Both the position numbers and the translations under genes were made by a program. A DNA stretch of 64,000 nucleotides, from the NCBI GenBank assembly GCA_034509755.1, contig CM067559.1, positions 19,698,501 to 19,762,500 on the forward strand, written 5' to 3'. Positions 25,600-35,214 of this stretch are shown one piece after another; positions within the stretch are counted from its first letter, which is position 1, and every line of letters begins with the position of its first letter. This DNA is from Anisodus tanguticus (taxonomy: Eukaryota; Streptophyta; Magnoliopsida; Solanales; Solanaceae). The notes beneath the pieces are model-generated. The model had not been told where the DNA came from, did not search any database, and was given only the letters and a program-made list of their open reading frames with translations.

Positions 25600-25797
25600 T
25601 AGTTTTTCAAAAGTATCCATCTGGTATATCAACCGGGGTTGGATCTTTGGGATAGTCCACTTATTAAGAAGATCTAGGTGTTGAGGTATATCATATTCGT
25701 CTGTTTTACTATTTTTAACAGTACTCTTGCTCTTGATAATATCCATCATTATAAGAGGAAGTATTGAACTTCTGTCACCTATGGCTACTTGTAACAT
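25460..25797 (-). pseudogene. Truncated EPRV movement protein copy 21
   Basis: N-terminal fragment; the primer site next to it has lost the T of a CTG (GCTCGATACC). Confidence 0.85.
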
Positions 25798-25975
25798 GGC
25801 TCGATACCAAAACAAAGCAAGTCATCTCACAGGGAAGTACTATTTAGGCAACTTTTATGGGTATAAACAGTCATGTCCGGGCCGTCTTAGCTCGAAGCAG
25901 ATCCAAAACACCCTAAAGCCACCATGGCTCAAAGAGTTAAAACAAAGTATCATCACCGAGTTTCAAACATTCGCT

Positions 25976-26164
25976 GGTTTCAAACAGGTAGTTAAAACTA
26001 CGGAAGAGACTATCACCGTAGATAGACTTGAACTAACCCAATATGCATAAAATGATGGATTTCCCTATAAGGGGCGATATCTTGTCATTCAATAATTTAA
26101 AAGTAGCATGATCTCTATCTACAGTGATAGTCTCTTCCGTAGTTTTAACTACCTGTTTGAAACT
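25976..26164. repeat. Hairpin of short unit 21/22
   Basis: Arms 25976-26025 and 26115-26164. Confidence 0.87.
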
Positions 26165-26362
26165 TCGTTTTTCTAAAGTACCCATATGGTATATCAACCG
26201 GGGTTGGATCTTTGGGATAGTCCATTTATTTTGTAGATCTAGGTGTTGAGGTATATCATATTCCTCTTTTTTCTTGTTTTTAACAAGATTCTTGTTGTTG
26301 ATGATATTCATCATTATAAGAGGAAGTGTTGAACTTCTGTCACCTATGGCTACTTGTAACAT
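26026..26362 (-). pseudogene. Truncated EPRV movement protein copy 22
   Basis: N-terminal fragment; frame shifted near 26080 by loss at a CTG site. Confidence 0.85.
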
Positions 26363-26771
26363 AGATCTGATACCAAAAGAAAGCAGTGATCACACAGAGA
26401 AGTACTATTTAGGCAACTTTTATGGGTATAAACGATCTGTCGGGGCCGTCTTATCTCGGGACGGATCCAAAACACCCTAACGCCACCATGGCTCGGCGGG
26501 TTAAAACACGGGATCATCACCGAGTTTCGGACATTCCGCCCGGATCGGTCTCTCGGCCAACCTTAGCTTCTTCTCACATGAATCATTAGCTATATAATCG
26601 CATTAGTACCATGATTCCAAGTAGATTACTATAACATAGGTTCAAGACTTATGGAATTAGACGATCATGGGCTAATTCTGGATATAAAATAATATAAAAT
26701 AAAAATAAAATACAGAAATTTAAATTACCTTAGATGTAGAGGTTGTGCTCAGTACCGGAGAAGATGTAAAA

Positions 26772-27151
26772 GAAAACTTAATACGTCCCAGAAGTTTTAT
26801 ATTAACATTAGTTTATTAATTTATTATAATTTCAAAAAATATTTTATCTCTCTTGTTGATAGCGGAGCAAATGTTAATTGTATACAGGAAGGTCTTATTC
26901 CCTCTACTTATTTTCATAAAACTACCCACAGTGTCCGATCTGCTAATGGACAAAAATTACAAATTACTTTTAAATTACCAAAAGCTTATATTTGCCATAA
27001 TAAGACTAGTATAGCTGAAAGTTTTATATTAGTAAAAGATTTTTCTAGCCAAATCATTTTGGGCTCTCCTTTTATACAAAAACTCTTCCCTATTACAAAA
27101 ATTGACAAGAAAGGTATAGTAGGTACTTTTAATGAAAAACCTATTATTTTA
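26772..27151 (+). pseudogene. EPRV aspartic protease fragment, copy 13
   Basis: Active site reads D-S-G-A-N; otherwise like copies 12 and 14. Confidence 0.83.
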
Positions 27152-27207
27152 ATATTATCAGACGTATTAGTGCGTATAAAGTCAGGAATACGAGAAGTAG
27201 AAGCTCG

Positions 27208-28159
27208 TTACGGAGATTTAACAATATAATCAGTAGGTGAAATATAATAATGGTTTGAAATATCCTATCTGTGAGATCTGGAATTCAAATCATAAGTCAA
27301 GTAAGCAGGCTTAGAAAATTTTAACTTGACTGTCCCATCAAAGGCTTGATCAATCAGAGTAATATCAGTATTATAATCATTTCTGGGAGGTGCCACTCCC
27401 TCTATGACCCATTCCGTGGAAAAATCAATTTCATCTCATTTAATAGGTCTTCTAGTGGTAATATTTGATTTACCAAAATTAGTTTCTATCAAAATAGTTT
27501 CATTTTTGAAATCCATTATTTTGCACATCGGATTCATAGTATATAAAGGTTTAAAGTATAATATATAACAAATACATATTACTTCAGTACCAGGCATATA
27601 ATCATAACCATGTAACTTAATACTCAATATTAGAGCATTTAAAGAATTTTCGTGATGCAAGGAAATCTGTAAGTTAGGATAAGAATTAAAATAAACTGAA
27701 CCATAAGCCAGACTAGTCTGTACCTTCCCTATTAGGGATTTCTTCCAGTTCTGGTTTCTGCCATCCCTCAGAACTGCTATTAAACTTTCAGGTGAGCCTC
27801 TTAAAGTAAGTGGCTTAAAAGCAACTTGAACTAGCCCAATATGCATAAAACGATGGGTTTCCCTATAAGGGGAGATATCACTGTCATTCAATAATTTAAA
27901 AGTAGCATAATCGCTATCTATAGTGATAGTCTCTTCCGTAGTTTTAACTACCTGTTTGAAACCTCATTTTCAAAAGTACCCATCTGGTATATCAACTGGG
28001 GTTGGATCTTTGGGATAGTCCACTTATTAAGTAGATATAGGTGTTGAGGTATATCATATTCCTCTTTTTTTACTGTTTTTCACAGTACTCTTGTTCTTGA
28101 TGATATCCATCATTGTAAGAGGAAGTGTGGAACTTTTGTCACCTCGCTACTTGTAACAT
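27208..28159 (-). pseudogene. EPRV movement protein copy 23, broken
   Basis: Core block 27891-27436, almost identical to copy 10; T-run loss near 27966. Confidence 0.85.
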
Positions 28160-28336
28160 GGCTCGATACTAAAACGAAGCGGTGATCACACAGAGAAGTA
28201 CCGGTTAGGCAACTTTTACGGGTATTAACAGTCCTGTCAGGGCCGTCTTAGCTCTGAACAGATCCAAAACACCCTAAAGCCACCATGGCTTAGCAGGTTA
28301 AAATAGTATCATCACCGAGTTTCGGACATTCCGCCC

Positions 28337-28525
28337 GGTTTCAAACAGAAGTTAAAACAATGGAAGAGACTATCACTGTAGATAGACTTGAACTAACCCA
28401 ATATGCATAAAATGATGGGTTTCCCTATAAGAGGCAATATCACTGTCATTCAATAATTTAAAAGTAGCATGATCTCTATCTACAGTGATAGTCTCTTCCG
28501 TAGTTTTAACTACATGTTTGAAACC
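28337..28525. repeat. Hairpin of short unit 23/24
   Basis: Arms 28337-28385 and 28476-28525 (left arm one base shorter). Confidence 0.87.
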
Positions 28526-28723
28526 TAGTTTTTCAAAAGTATCCATCTGGTATATCAACCGGGGTTGGATCTTTGGGATAGTCCACTTATTAAGAAGATC
28601 TAGGTGTTGAGGTATATCATATTCGTCTGTTTTACTATTTTTAACAGTACTCTTGCTCTTGATAATATCCATCATTATAAGAGGAAGTATTGAACTTCTG
28701 TCACCTATGGCTACTTGTAACAT
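28386..28723 (-). pseudogene. Truncated EPRV movement protein copy 24
   Basis: Open N-terminal fragment from ATG 28723; exact primer site at 28725-28736. Confidence 0.86.
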
Positions 28724-28903
28724 GGCTCTGATACCAAAACAAAGCAGTCATCTCACAGGGAAGTACTATTTAGGCAACTTTTATGGGTATAAACAGTCAT
28801 GTCTGGGCCGTCTTAGCTCTGAACAGATCCAAAACACCCTAAAGCCACCATGGCTCAGCAGGTTAAAACAGTATCATCAGCCTGAGTTTCAAACATTCTG
28901 CCT

Positions 28904-29093
28904 GGTTTCAAACAGGTAGTTAAAACTACGGAAGAGACTATCACTGTAGATAGACTTGAACTAACCCAATATGCATAAAATGATGGATTTCCCTATAAGG
29001 GGCGATATCACTGTCATTCAATAATTTAAAAGTAGCATGATCTCTATCTACAGTGATAGTCTCTTCCGTAGTTTTAACTACCTGTTTGAAACT
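28904..29093. repeat. Hairpin of short unit 24/25
   Basis: Arms 28904-28953 and 29044-29093, 50 bp each. Confidence 0.88.
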
Positions 29094-29291
29094 TCGTTTT
29101 TCTAAAGTACCCATATGGTATATCAACCGGGGTTGGATCTTTGGGATAGTCCATTTATTTTGTAGATCTAGGTGTTGAGGTATATCATATTCCTCTTTTT
29201 TACTGTTTTTAACAGTACTCTTGTTGTTGATGATATTCATCATTATAAGAGGAAGTGTTGAACTTCTGTCACCTATGGCTACTTGTAACAT
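28954..29291 (-). pseudogene. Truncated EPRV movement protein copy 25
   Basis: Open N-terminal fragment from ATG 29291, same sequence class as copy 19. Confidence 0.86.
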
Positions 29292-29704
29292 AGATCTGAT
29301 ACCAAAAGAAAGCAGTGATCACACAGAGAAGTACTATTTAGGCAACTTTTATGGGTATAAACAGACCTGTCAGGGCCGTCTTATCTCAGGACAGATCCAA
29401 AACACCCTAACGCCACCATGGCTCAGCGGGTTAAAACAGGATCATCAGCCTGAGTTTCAGACATTCCGCCTGGACTGGTCTCTGGCCAACCTTAGCTTCT
29501 TCTCACATGAATCATTAGCTATATAATCGCATTAGTACCATGATTCCAAGTAGATTACTATAACATAGGTTCAAGACTTATGGAATTAGACGATCATGGG
29601 CTAATTCTGGATATAAAATAATATAAAATAAAAATAAAATACAGAAATTTAAATTACCTTAGATGTAGAGGTTGTGCTCAGTACCGGAGAAGATGTAAAA
29701 GAAA

Positions 29705-30080
29705 ACTTAATACGTCCCAGAAGTTTTATATTAACATTAGTTTATTAATTTATTATAATTTCAAAAAATATTTTATCTCTCTTGTTGATAGCGGAGCAGA
29801 TGTTAATTGTATACAGGAAGGTCTTATTCCCTCTACTTATTTTCATAAAACTACCCACAGTGTCCGATCTGCTAATGGACAAAAATTACAAATTACTTTT
29901 AAATTACCAAAAGCTTATATTTGCCATAATAAGACTAGTATAGCTGAAAGTTTTATATTAGTAAAAGATTTTTCTAGCCAAATCATTTTGGGCTCTCCTT
30001 TTATACAAAAACTCTTCCCTATTACAAAAATTGACAAGAAAGGTATAGTAGGTACTTTTAATGAAAAACCTATTATTTTA
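29705..30080 (+). pseudogene. EPRV aspartic protease fragment, copy 14
   Basis: Open frame with D-S-G-A-D intact near 29790; last protease copy before the EPRV body. It continues open past the inversion junction into antisense MP-linker sequence to a stop near 30158. Confidence 0.85.
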
Positions 30081-30136
30081 ATATTATCAGACGTATTAGT
30101 GCGTATAAAGTCAGGAATACGAGAAGTAGAAGCTCG

Positions 30137-31090
30137 TTACGGAGATTTAACAATATAATCAGTAGGTGAAATATAATAATGGTTTGAAATATCCAATCTA
30201 TGAGATCTGGAATTCAAATCATAAGTCAAGTAAGCAGGTTTAGAAAATTTTAACTTGACTGTCCCATCAAGGGCTTGATCAATCTGAGTAATATCAGTAT
30301 TATAATCATTTCTGGGAGGTGCCACTCCCTCTATGACCCATTCTGAGGGAAAATCAATTTCATCCCATTTAATAGGTATTCTAGTGGTAATCTTTGATTT
30401 ACCAAAATTAGTTTCTATCAAAATAGTTTCATTTTTGAAATCCATGATTTTGCACATCGGATTCCTAGTATATAAAGGCTTAAAGTATATTCTATAACAA
30501 ATACATATTACTTTTGTACCAGGCATATAATCATAACCATGTAACTTAATACTCAATATTAGAGCATTTAAAGAATTTTCGTCATGCAAGGAAATCTGCT
30601 CGTTAGGATAAGCATTAAAATAAACTAGACCATAAGACATACTAGTCTGTACTGTCCCTATTAGGGATTTCTTCCAGTTCTGGTTTCTGCCATCCCTCAG
30701 AACTGTTATAAAACTTTCAGGTAAGCCTCTTAAAGTAAGTGGCTTAAAAGCAACTTGAACTAACCCAATATGCATAAAATGATGGGTTTCCCTATAAGGG
30801 GCGATATCACTGTCATTCAATAATTTAAAAGTAGCATGATCGCTATCTACAGTCATAGTCTCTTCCGTAGTTTTAACTACCTGTTTGAAACCTCGTTTTC
30901 AAAAGTACCCATCTGGTATATCAACTGGGGTTGGATCTTTGGGATAGTCCACTTATTAAGTAGATATAGGTGTTGAGGTATATCATATTCCTCTTTTTTT
31001 ATTGTTTTTCACAGTACTCTTGTTCTTGATGATATCCATCATTGTAAGAGGAAGTGTGGAACTTTTGTCACCTACTGCTACTTGTAACAT
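30137..31090 (-). pseudogene. EPRV movement protein copy 26, joined to the viral body
   Basis: Open for 239 codons (30856-30137) to the natural C-terminal stop, with the core and the K-W-D-E motif intact. A T is missing near 30893, separating the N-terminal ~65 codons. This is the copy that is continuous, through leader and promoter, with the RT-bearing part of the virus at 31509-34885, so it is probably the original end of the insertion. Confidence 0.88.
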
Positions 31091-31588
31091 GGCTCTGATA
31101 CTAAAACGAAGCGGTGATCACACAGAGAAGTACCAGTTAGGCAACTTTTACGGGTATTAACAGTCCTGTCAGGGCCGTCTTAGCTCTGAACAGATCCAAA
31201 ACACCCTAAAGCCACCATGGCTCAGCAGGTTAAAACAGTATTATCAGCCTGAGTTTCAGACATTCCGCCTGGACTGGTCTCTGCCCAACCTTAGCTTTTT
31301 CTCACATGAATCATTAGCTATATAATAGCATTAGTACCATGATTCCAAGTAGATTAGTATAACATAGGTTCAACACTTAAGGAATTAGCCGATCATGGGC
31401 TAATTCTGGATATAAAATAATATAAAATAAAAATAAATTATAGAAATTTAAATTACCTTAGATGAAGAGGTTGTGCTCAGTACCAGAGAGGATGTAAAAG
31501 AAAACTTAAACTTTTATGTAGTAGAGTTTTTACAGAGCGGAGAGAGAATGGTTGGCGAACGACCGCCTCTCCTCGTTGCTTCCGAATC
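31091..31588 (-). promoter_or_regulatory. EPRV pregenomic RNA leader
   Basis: Non-coding stretch of ~490 nt between the TATA box and the MP start. It holds the primer site variant (plus strand GCTCTGATACTA at 31092-31103) and an A/T-rich segment at 31406-31450. About 400 nt of it (up to 31508) is reproduced in the array's long units; short units keep only ~180 nt. Confidence 0.7.
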
Positions 31589-31596
31589 CTTTTATA
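31589..31596 (-). promoter_or_regulatory. Putative EPRV TATA box
   Basis: Minus strand reads CCATTATAAAAGG, upstream of the leader and just downstream of the last ORF and the 33-bp repeats. Position fits a pararetrovirus 35S-type promoter. No copy exists in the array to the left. Confidence 0.6.
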
Positions 31597-31620
31597 ATGG
31601 ATTCTAACAAATAAAGTCGC

Positions 31621-31735
31621 CTAGTGGCTGACAATTAAAAAGTAAACAGTGGCCTAGTGGCCGACAACTAAAAAGTAAACAGTGGCCTAACATGTGGCCG
31701 ACAAACCTAAAAGATAAAAAGTAAAAAGTAATACC
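31621..31735 (-). repeat. 33-bp direct repeats upstream of the EPRV promoter
   Basis: CTAGTGGCTGACAATTAAAA begins at 31621 and a near copy at 31654, period 33; a third, looser copy begins at 31687. They lie between the last ORF and the TATA box, where enhancer elements would be expected; that role is inference. Confidence 0.7.
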
Positions 31736-31846
31736 GGCCAAAACTTATGGGCCTTACTATAGTACAATAATTTTTCTACTTTATTAAAGTAGATTCCATT
31801 TGTCCCGTGGCTTTTTATGACGGGTCCACCAGTCGCTGTTTGTTTA

Positions 31847-33249
31847 TTATGCTTTTTCTTTCTCTTTGTTTTTGCCTGAGCTGGAGGATCCCTCCATTTT
31901 TTCCTGAAACTTCGAGATGTATTCATGAATATCGAAGTCTGCATCATAGGGATCTTGGGAGTCCTGAATATCTTCTTCGTCCTCTGTATGAATGGATGCC
32001 ATAGAGGTATCTGAGGGTTCCTCATCCAGATTTTTCATTAAATCTTTCTTAACTTCTGCCATATAAGACGATATGATTTCTGCCTTTGATATAACACCTT
32101 TTTTAAGCTGAATCTTCCTGGAAATATGCTGGAAGGGACTATTAGCTTCTGATTGGGGTCGTTCTTCTTTTAATTTGGTATAACTTTCCACTACTGAGGT
32201 TATTTGGTCTATGAGTTCTTGACCATTCACAGTACCTTCACTGGTTTTTTGTAGTAATTTTTTCCCGAACCTAATATAATAGGTTCGTTGTAGACAAGGA
32301 ATTTGTTCCGGGGTATAACCCACTTCCACTGACCATCTCATAATCCATGGAATGGAGAATTCGATGAAAAATGCATATTAGCAATTCCATGTATAATAGT
32401 ATTTTGCTCCTCTAATTTTATGATCTTTGGGGAGACATCAATCCATTCGGTGTATAAACCTTTAAAAGTCTGTGGCAAAATATTAAGTGAAGGACCATAT
32501 GTCATCCACCAATGCCAAAACCAATTCGGGATGTCCTGTTTATAAATATGAGAACAAATTTTTATGAACCAAGAATGTTTCCTGTTTGGATTTTCATATA
32601 AAAAGGTTTTATAAAAGATTTCAATATAATCCCAATAATTAAATTTAACCTAAATCCGTTGTTCAGGATGGAAATATTTCCTTTCTTTTGAAGTACTGAA
32701 TCCCCAATCCTCTAGGGTGAAAATCTTTTTTATAATAATTTTTGATAAGTTATAAACTTTTTTAGTATGCATTGGGAAATAGTGCTGAATTTCAGCTGAT
32801 CCCGTAGTGGTGAGAATAGTCTTATAATGCATCCTTGATTTATAAGTCAAGATGGAGTATGACCTAGCTTCTAAATATCTTTCCATGAGTTTCCATGGAT
32901 CCTCTTTCCATTGTAAGTCTTTATGATCAAGAATAAGTATGACATCTTTTTTCTCATGTTTCTCATAACCTTCATTATCATCTTGCTCTTCATGAGTAAC
33001 TTCTGCATATGATGGTTGTGATGATGGTTGTGGGTTATCATTTTCCCCTCTGGATTTTATAAAATCCATAAACTGTTGATATAATGTACTTTCTTTATCA
33101 ATGCTTGAAGTCCCTGTTTGTGCTATAAGCTTTTTCTTACCTTGCTGGACAATAGTATTACCTCGTCCAGTTCCTCTACCTCTTCCACCGCGTCCTCTAT
33201 AATTTGAGTCGCCGCCTGGCCAATTGGGCCTCATCATCCTGTATAACAA
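31847..33249 (-). pseudogene. EPRV last ORF (transactivator position), broken
   Basis: The reading frame after RNase H. N-terminal block 33249-32650 (199 codons) has an Arg/Gly-rich start (GRGGRGRGTGRG near residue 19-30), an acidic stretch, and a stop at 32650. Coding continues in frame to about 32345 with aromatic-rich sequence (N-W-F-W-H-W-W), then shifts by one base into 32341-31847, which ends in a Lys/Glu-rich tail. In caulimovirids the ORF in this place encodes the translational transactivator or a protein of unknown role; I cannot decide which. Two visible breaks make it non-functional as read. Confidence 0.7.
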
Positions 33250-33264
33250 AACTATTAGTTTTAA

Positions 33265-33665
33265 GAATTTAAATACTCTCTAGTTAAGAAATCAGACAAA
33301 CTATTATCTGTTCCCTTTTTATAATGAATCTCGAAATCAAATGATGCTAATAAAGCTTGCCATCTGGCAAACATCTGTTTAGAAACATCATGCTTGCAAT
33401 CTTTATTGAATTTTGCAGACTAACAATCAGTATTTATAATAATTTTTTGATTGTATAAGTCTTCTTGAAATTTAAGGACACTTTTTACAATAGCCAAGAT
33501 TTCTTTTGCTACTGTAGAGTAGTTCTTCTGGCTAGGATTCCATTTGCCAGAGTAAAACTGTATCAAGTACTCCTGTTTATTAACTGGAGAATGTTGTTTT
33601 AGGATGCTTCCATAACCAATATCTGAGGCATCAGTTTCTATAATTTTTTGCTAAGTTGGATTTGC
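33265..33665 (-). pseudogene. EPRV RNase H domain, broken
   Basis: Minus strand shows E-T-D-A-S-D, then N-Y-S-T-V-A-K-E, N-T-D-C and H-Y-K-K-G-T-D-N-S-L-S-D-F-L motifs typical of the RNase H of reverse-transcribing plant viruses, which removes RNA from the hybrid during minus-strand synthesis. A stop replaces a residue right after N-T-D-C (near 33420), and another lies just before the domain (near 33653). Confidence 0.8.
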
Positions 33666-34630
33666 AAGGGTGAGACAAGGAAGGTTATGAACCTTAACCT
33701 TGATTCATTTGACAACTTGTGTATGATTATATGTCCATGGTGTAGGAACTTTTTTCAGCCTTTCATATAATTTGGCTGTATCTTTTGCTAAATCCCTTAT
33801 AAAAGGACTGATATAATTAAGGCTGCCCAAAAATCTTTGAAGCTGACTTTTGTCGGTTATAATATCTGGGAATTTGGAAGCAAATTCAATACTTCTATGA
33901 ATAGGAATAATCTTTCCTTTCTCAATATTATAACCTAAAAATCTCACAGTAGTTTGGAAAAGAGCCATCTTTGGTTTTGATATAACTAAACCATTCTGAA
34001 TAATGATTTTTTGAATAACTCTAAATGTTTGAAATGAGTTTCAATATCATTTGAAAATATTAAAATATCATCAATATAAACTATGATGAAATTGGTATAA
34101 GGCATAAAGATATCATTCATAATATTTTGAAATTCCTAAGGGGCGTTTTTCAAACCAAATGGCATAACGTTCCATTCATACTGTCCCATAGGAACATTAA
34201 AAGTAGTTTTGTATCTATCTGCTTCAAGAATCTGGATTTGCTAGTAACCCAATTTTAAATCAAATTTGGAAAATATAATGGCATCGTTTAGCCTATCAAG
34301 TAAATCTTTTTTGTTAGGGATAGGATACCTAATCCACTTGAGAGCTTTATTAAGCAGTTTATAATTAATAACAAGTCTGAGAACTCCTCTTTCCTGCTCA
34401 GCATATTTATTAACATAAAACGTTGTACAAGACCACGGGGATTTAGAGGGTTTTATCAAACCTTTTTGTAATAAAGAAGTAATTTCTTTTTTACATAATT
34501 CTAAATATTCAGAATTCATTTGACAAGGTCTAGCTTTTGTTGGGATATTACCCTCTTTAAAGTCATCCTCATAGGGAAGAGAAACAACATATTTTTTTCT
34601 ATCCCAGAAAGCATTGAGAAGGTCACTGCA
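33666..34630 (-). pseudogene. EPRV reverse transcriptase, broken
   Basis: RT palm and fingers are recognisable: block 34519-34241 (KPSKSPWSC, L-V-I-N-Y-K, R-Y-P-I-P-N-K, FSKFDLKLGY), the catalytic Y-I-D-D-I-L-I-F-S around 34060-34080, and the connection block 33968-33705 (R-F-L-G-S-L-N-Y-I). The Trp after LGY is TAG at 34238, another stop follows near 34138, and a frameshift separates the catalytic block from the connection block. The sequence upstream of 34519 continues in frame (S-L-P-Y-E-D-D-F). Confidence 0.87.
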
Positions 34631-34639
34631 AACCTGTAT

Positions 34640-34885
34640 GGAAAACTGGTTTCATATAAAATCAATCTTTTGTTGAAGCTTGGGGTTTCCAAGAAGTTCT
34701 TCAATATTGGAAATATAAATTTCTTTTTTTAATAAATTAATTTGTTGATGCTTATGAATCAGACGGTATTTAAGCTCATTTAAAACTCTGGAGAAAGGTT
34801 CAGTTATAAACTGGAAAATAATAGGTTTTTCATTAAAAGTACCTACTATACCTTTCTTGTCAATTTTTGTAATAGATAAGTGCAA
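34640..34885 (-). pseudogene. EPRV protease tail and protease-RT linker
   Basis: Block 34894-34652 starts with non-viral residues, then matches the array protease from I-T-K-I-D-K-K-G onwards and continues past P-I-I-F into Q-F-I-T-E-P, the native sequence that the inverted array copies lack. The viral homology begins abruptly at about 34880, so MP, coat protein and most of the protease are missing on this side. Confidence 0.8.
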
Positions 34886-35214
34886 TCCAAACACTCTCTT
34901 AGTATTCTTTTTTTAATATAGCTAATTACTTTAAATTTTATATGTAAAGTTGGGTATATCATATTTTTAATAGAAAAATTAAAGTAGTCCCGAAAATCAT
35001 AAGAGAGAAAGTACATTTGAAAAAGACAAAGGAAAAGCAAGCTGACATCATCAACAATCTTAGGAGCCGTTCCGCCACTGATACGATCTGTCTTGTGGAT
35101 GACACAAATTCAAACCACCAAACGCGAAAACTAAAGATAGGAAGAAAATCAAAGATATGAAGTGAAGAAATGGGGATGAGAATAGAAGCAAGACCCAATG
35201 GATAGTGAATTTAT
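34886..35214. other. Unassigned flank of the EPRV
   Basis: No gene, repeat or RNA recognised. Minus-strand ORFs of 62-79 codons here are hydrophobic and resemble nothing I know. Confidence 0.4.

Larger units (their letters stand above)
22244..31043. repeat. Three tandem ~2.93-kb superunits (short-short-long)
   Basis: Landmarks at 22244, 25185, 28121 and 31044 bound three blocks of 2941, 2936 and 2923 bp, each short, short, long. The first and third are closest to each other (e.g. MP blocks ending at 24274 and 30137). The middle one carries an MP closer to the one at 12619-13572, so blocks have been shuffled or converted. Confidence 0.85.
1..31508. repeat. EPRV-derived tandem array with long and short units
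   Basis: The landmark GAGGAAGTGT next to the MP start recurs 26 times (near 1, 1784, 3573, 5359, 7157, 8942, 9510, 10076, 11727, 13525, 14093, 15880, 17665, 18233, 18801, 20450, 22244, 22814, 23384, 25185, 25751, 26315, 28121, 28676, 29246, 31044). Spacings fall in two classes: 14 long (1649-1806 bp) and 11 short (555-570 bp). Long units hold leader, primer site and MP on the minus strand plus an inverted protease piece on the plus strand. Short units lack the protease and most of MP. The right end runs without a break into the EPRV body at 31508; the array continues beyond the left edge. Copies differ by substitutions, small indels and premature stops. Unit boundaries are by eye, good to a few bases. 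Confidence 0.93.

Noticed and set aside
26430..26560. Frameshifts and substitutions in this and similar patches as real mutations or editing
   Set aside because: Changes are confined to CAG/CTG contexts and independent of unit ancestry, so sequencing error is the simpler explanation.
1..31508. CRISPR-like or bacterial repeat array
   Set aside because: Units are 0.57-1.8 kb with coding content and no short spacer pattern; the DNA is plant.
31509..34885. A replication-competent integrated virus
   Set aside because: Coat protein and most of the protease are absent, and RT, RNase H and the last ORF carry stops and frameshifts.
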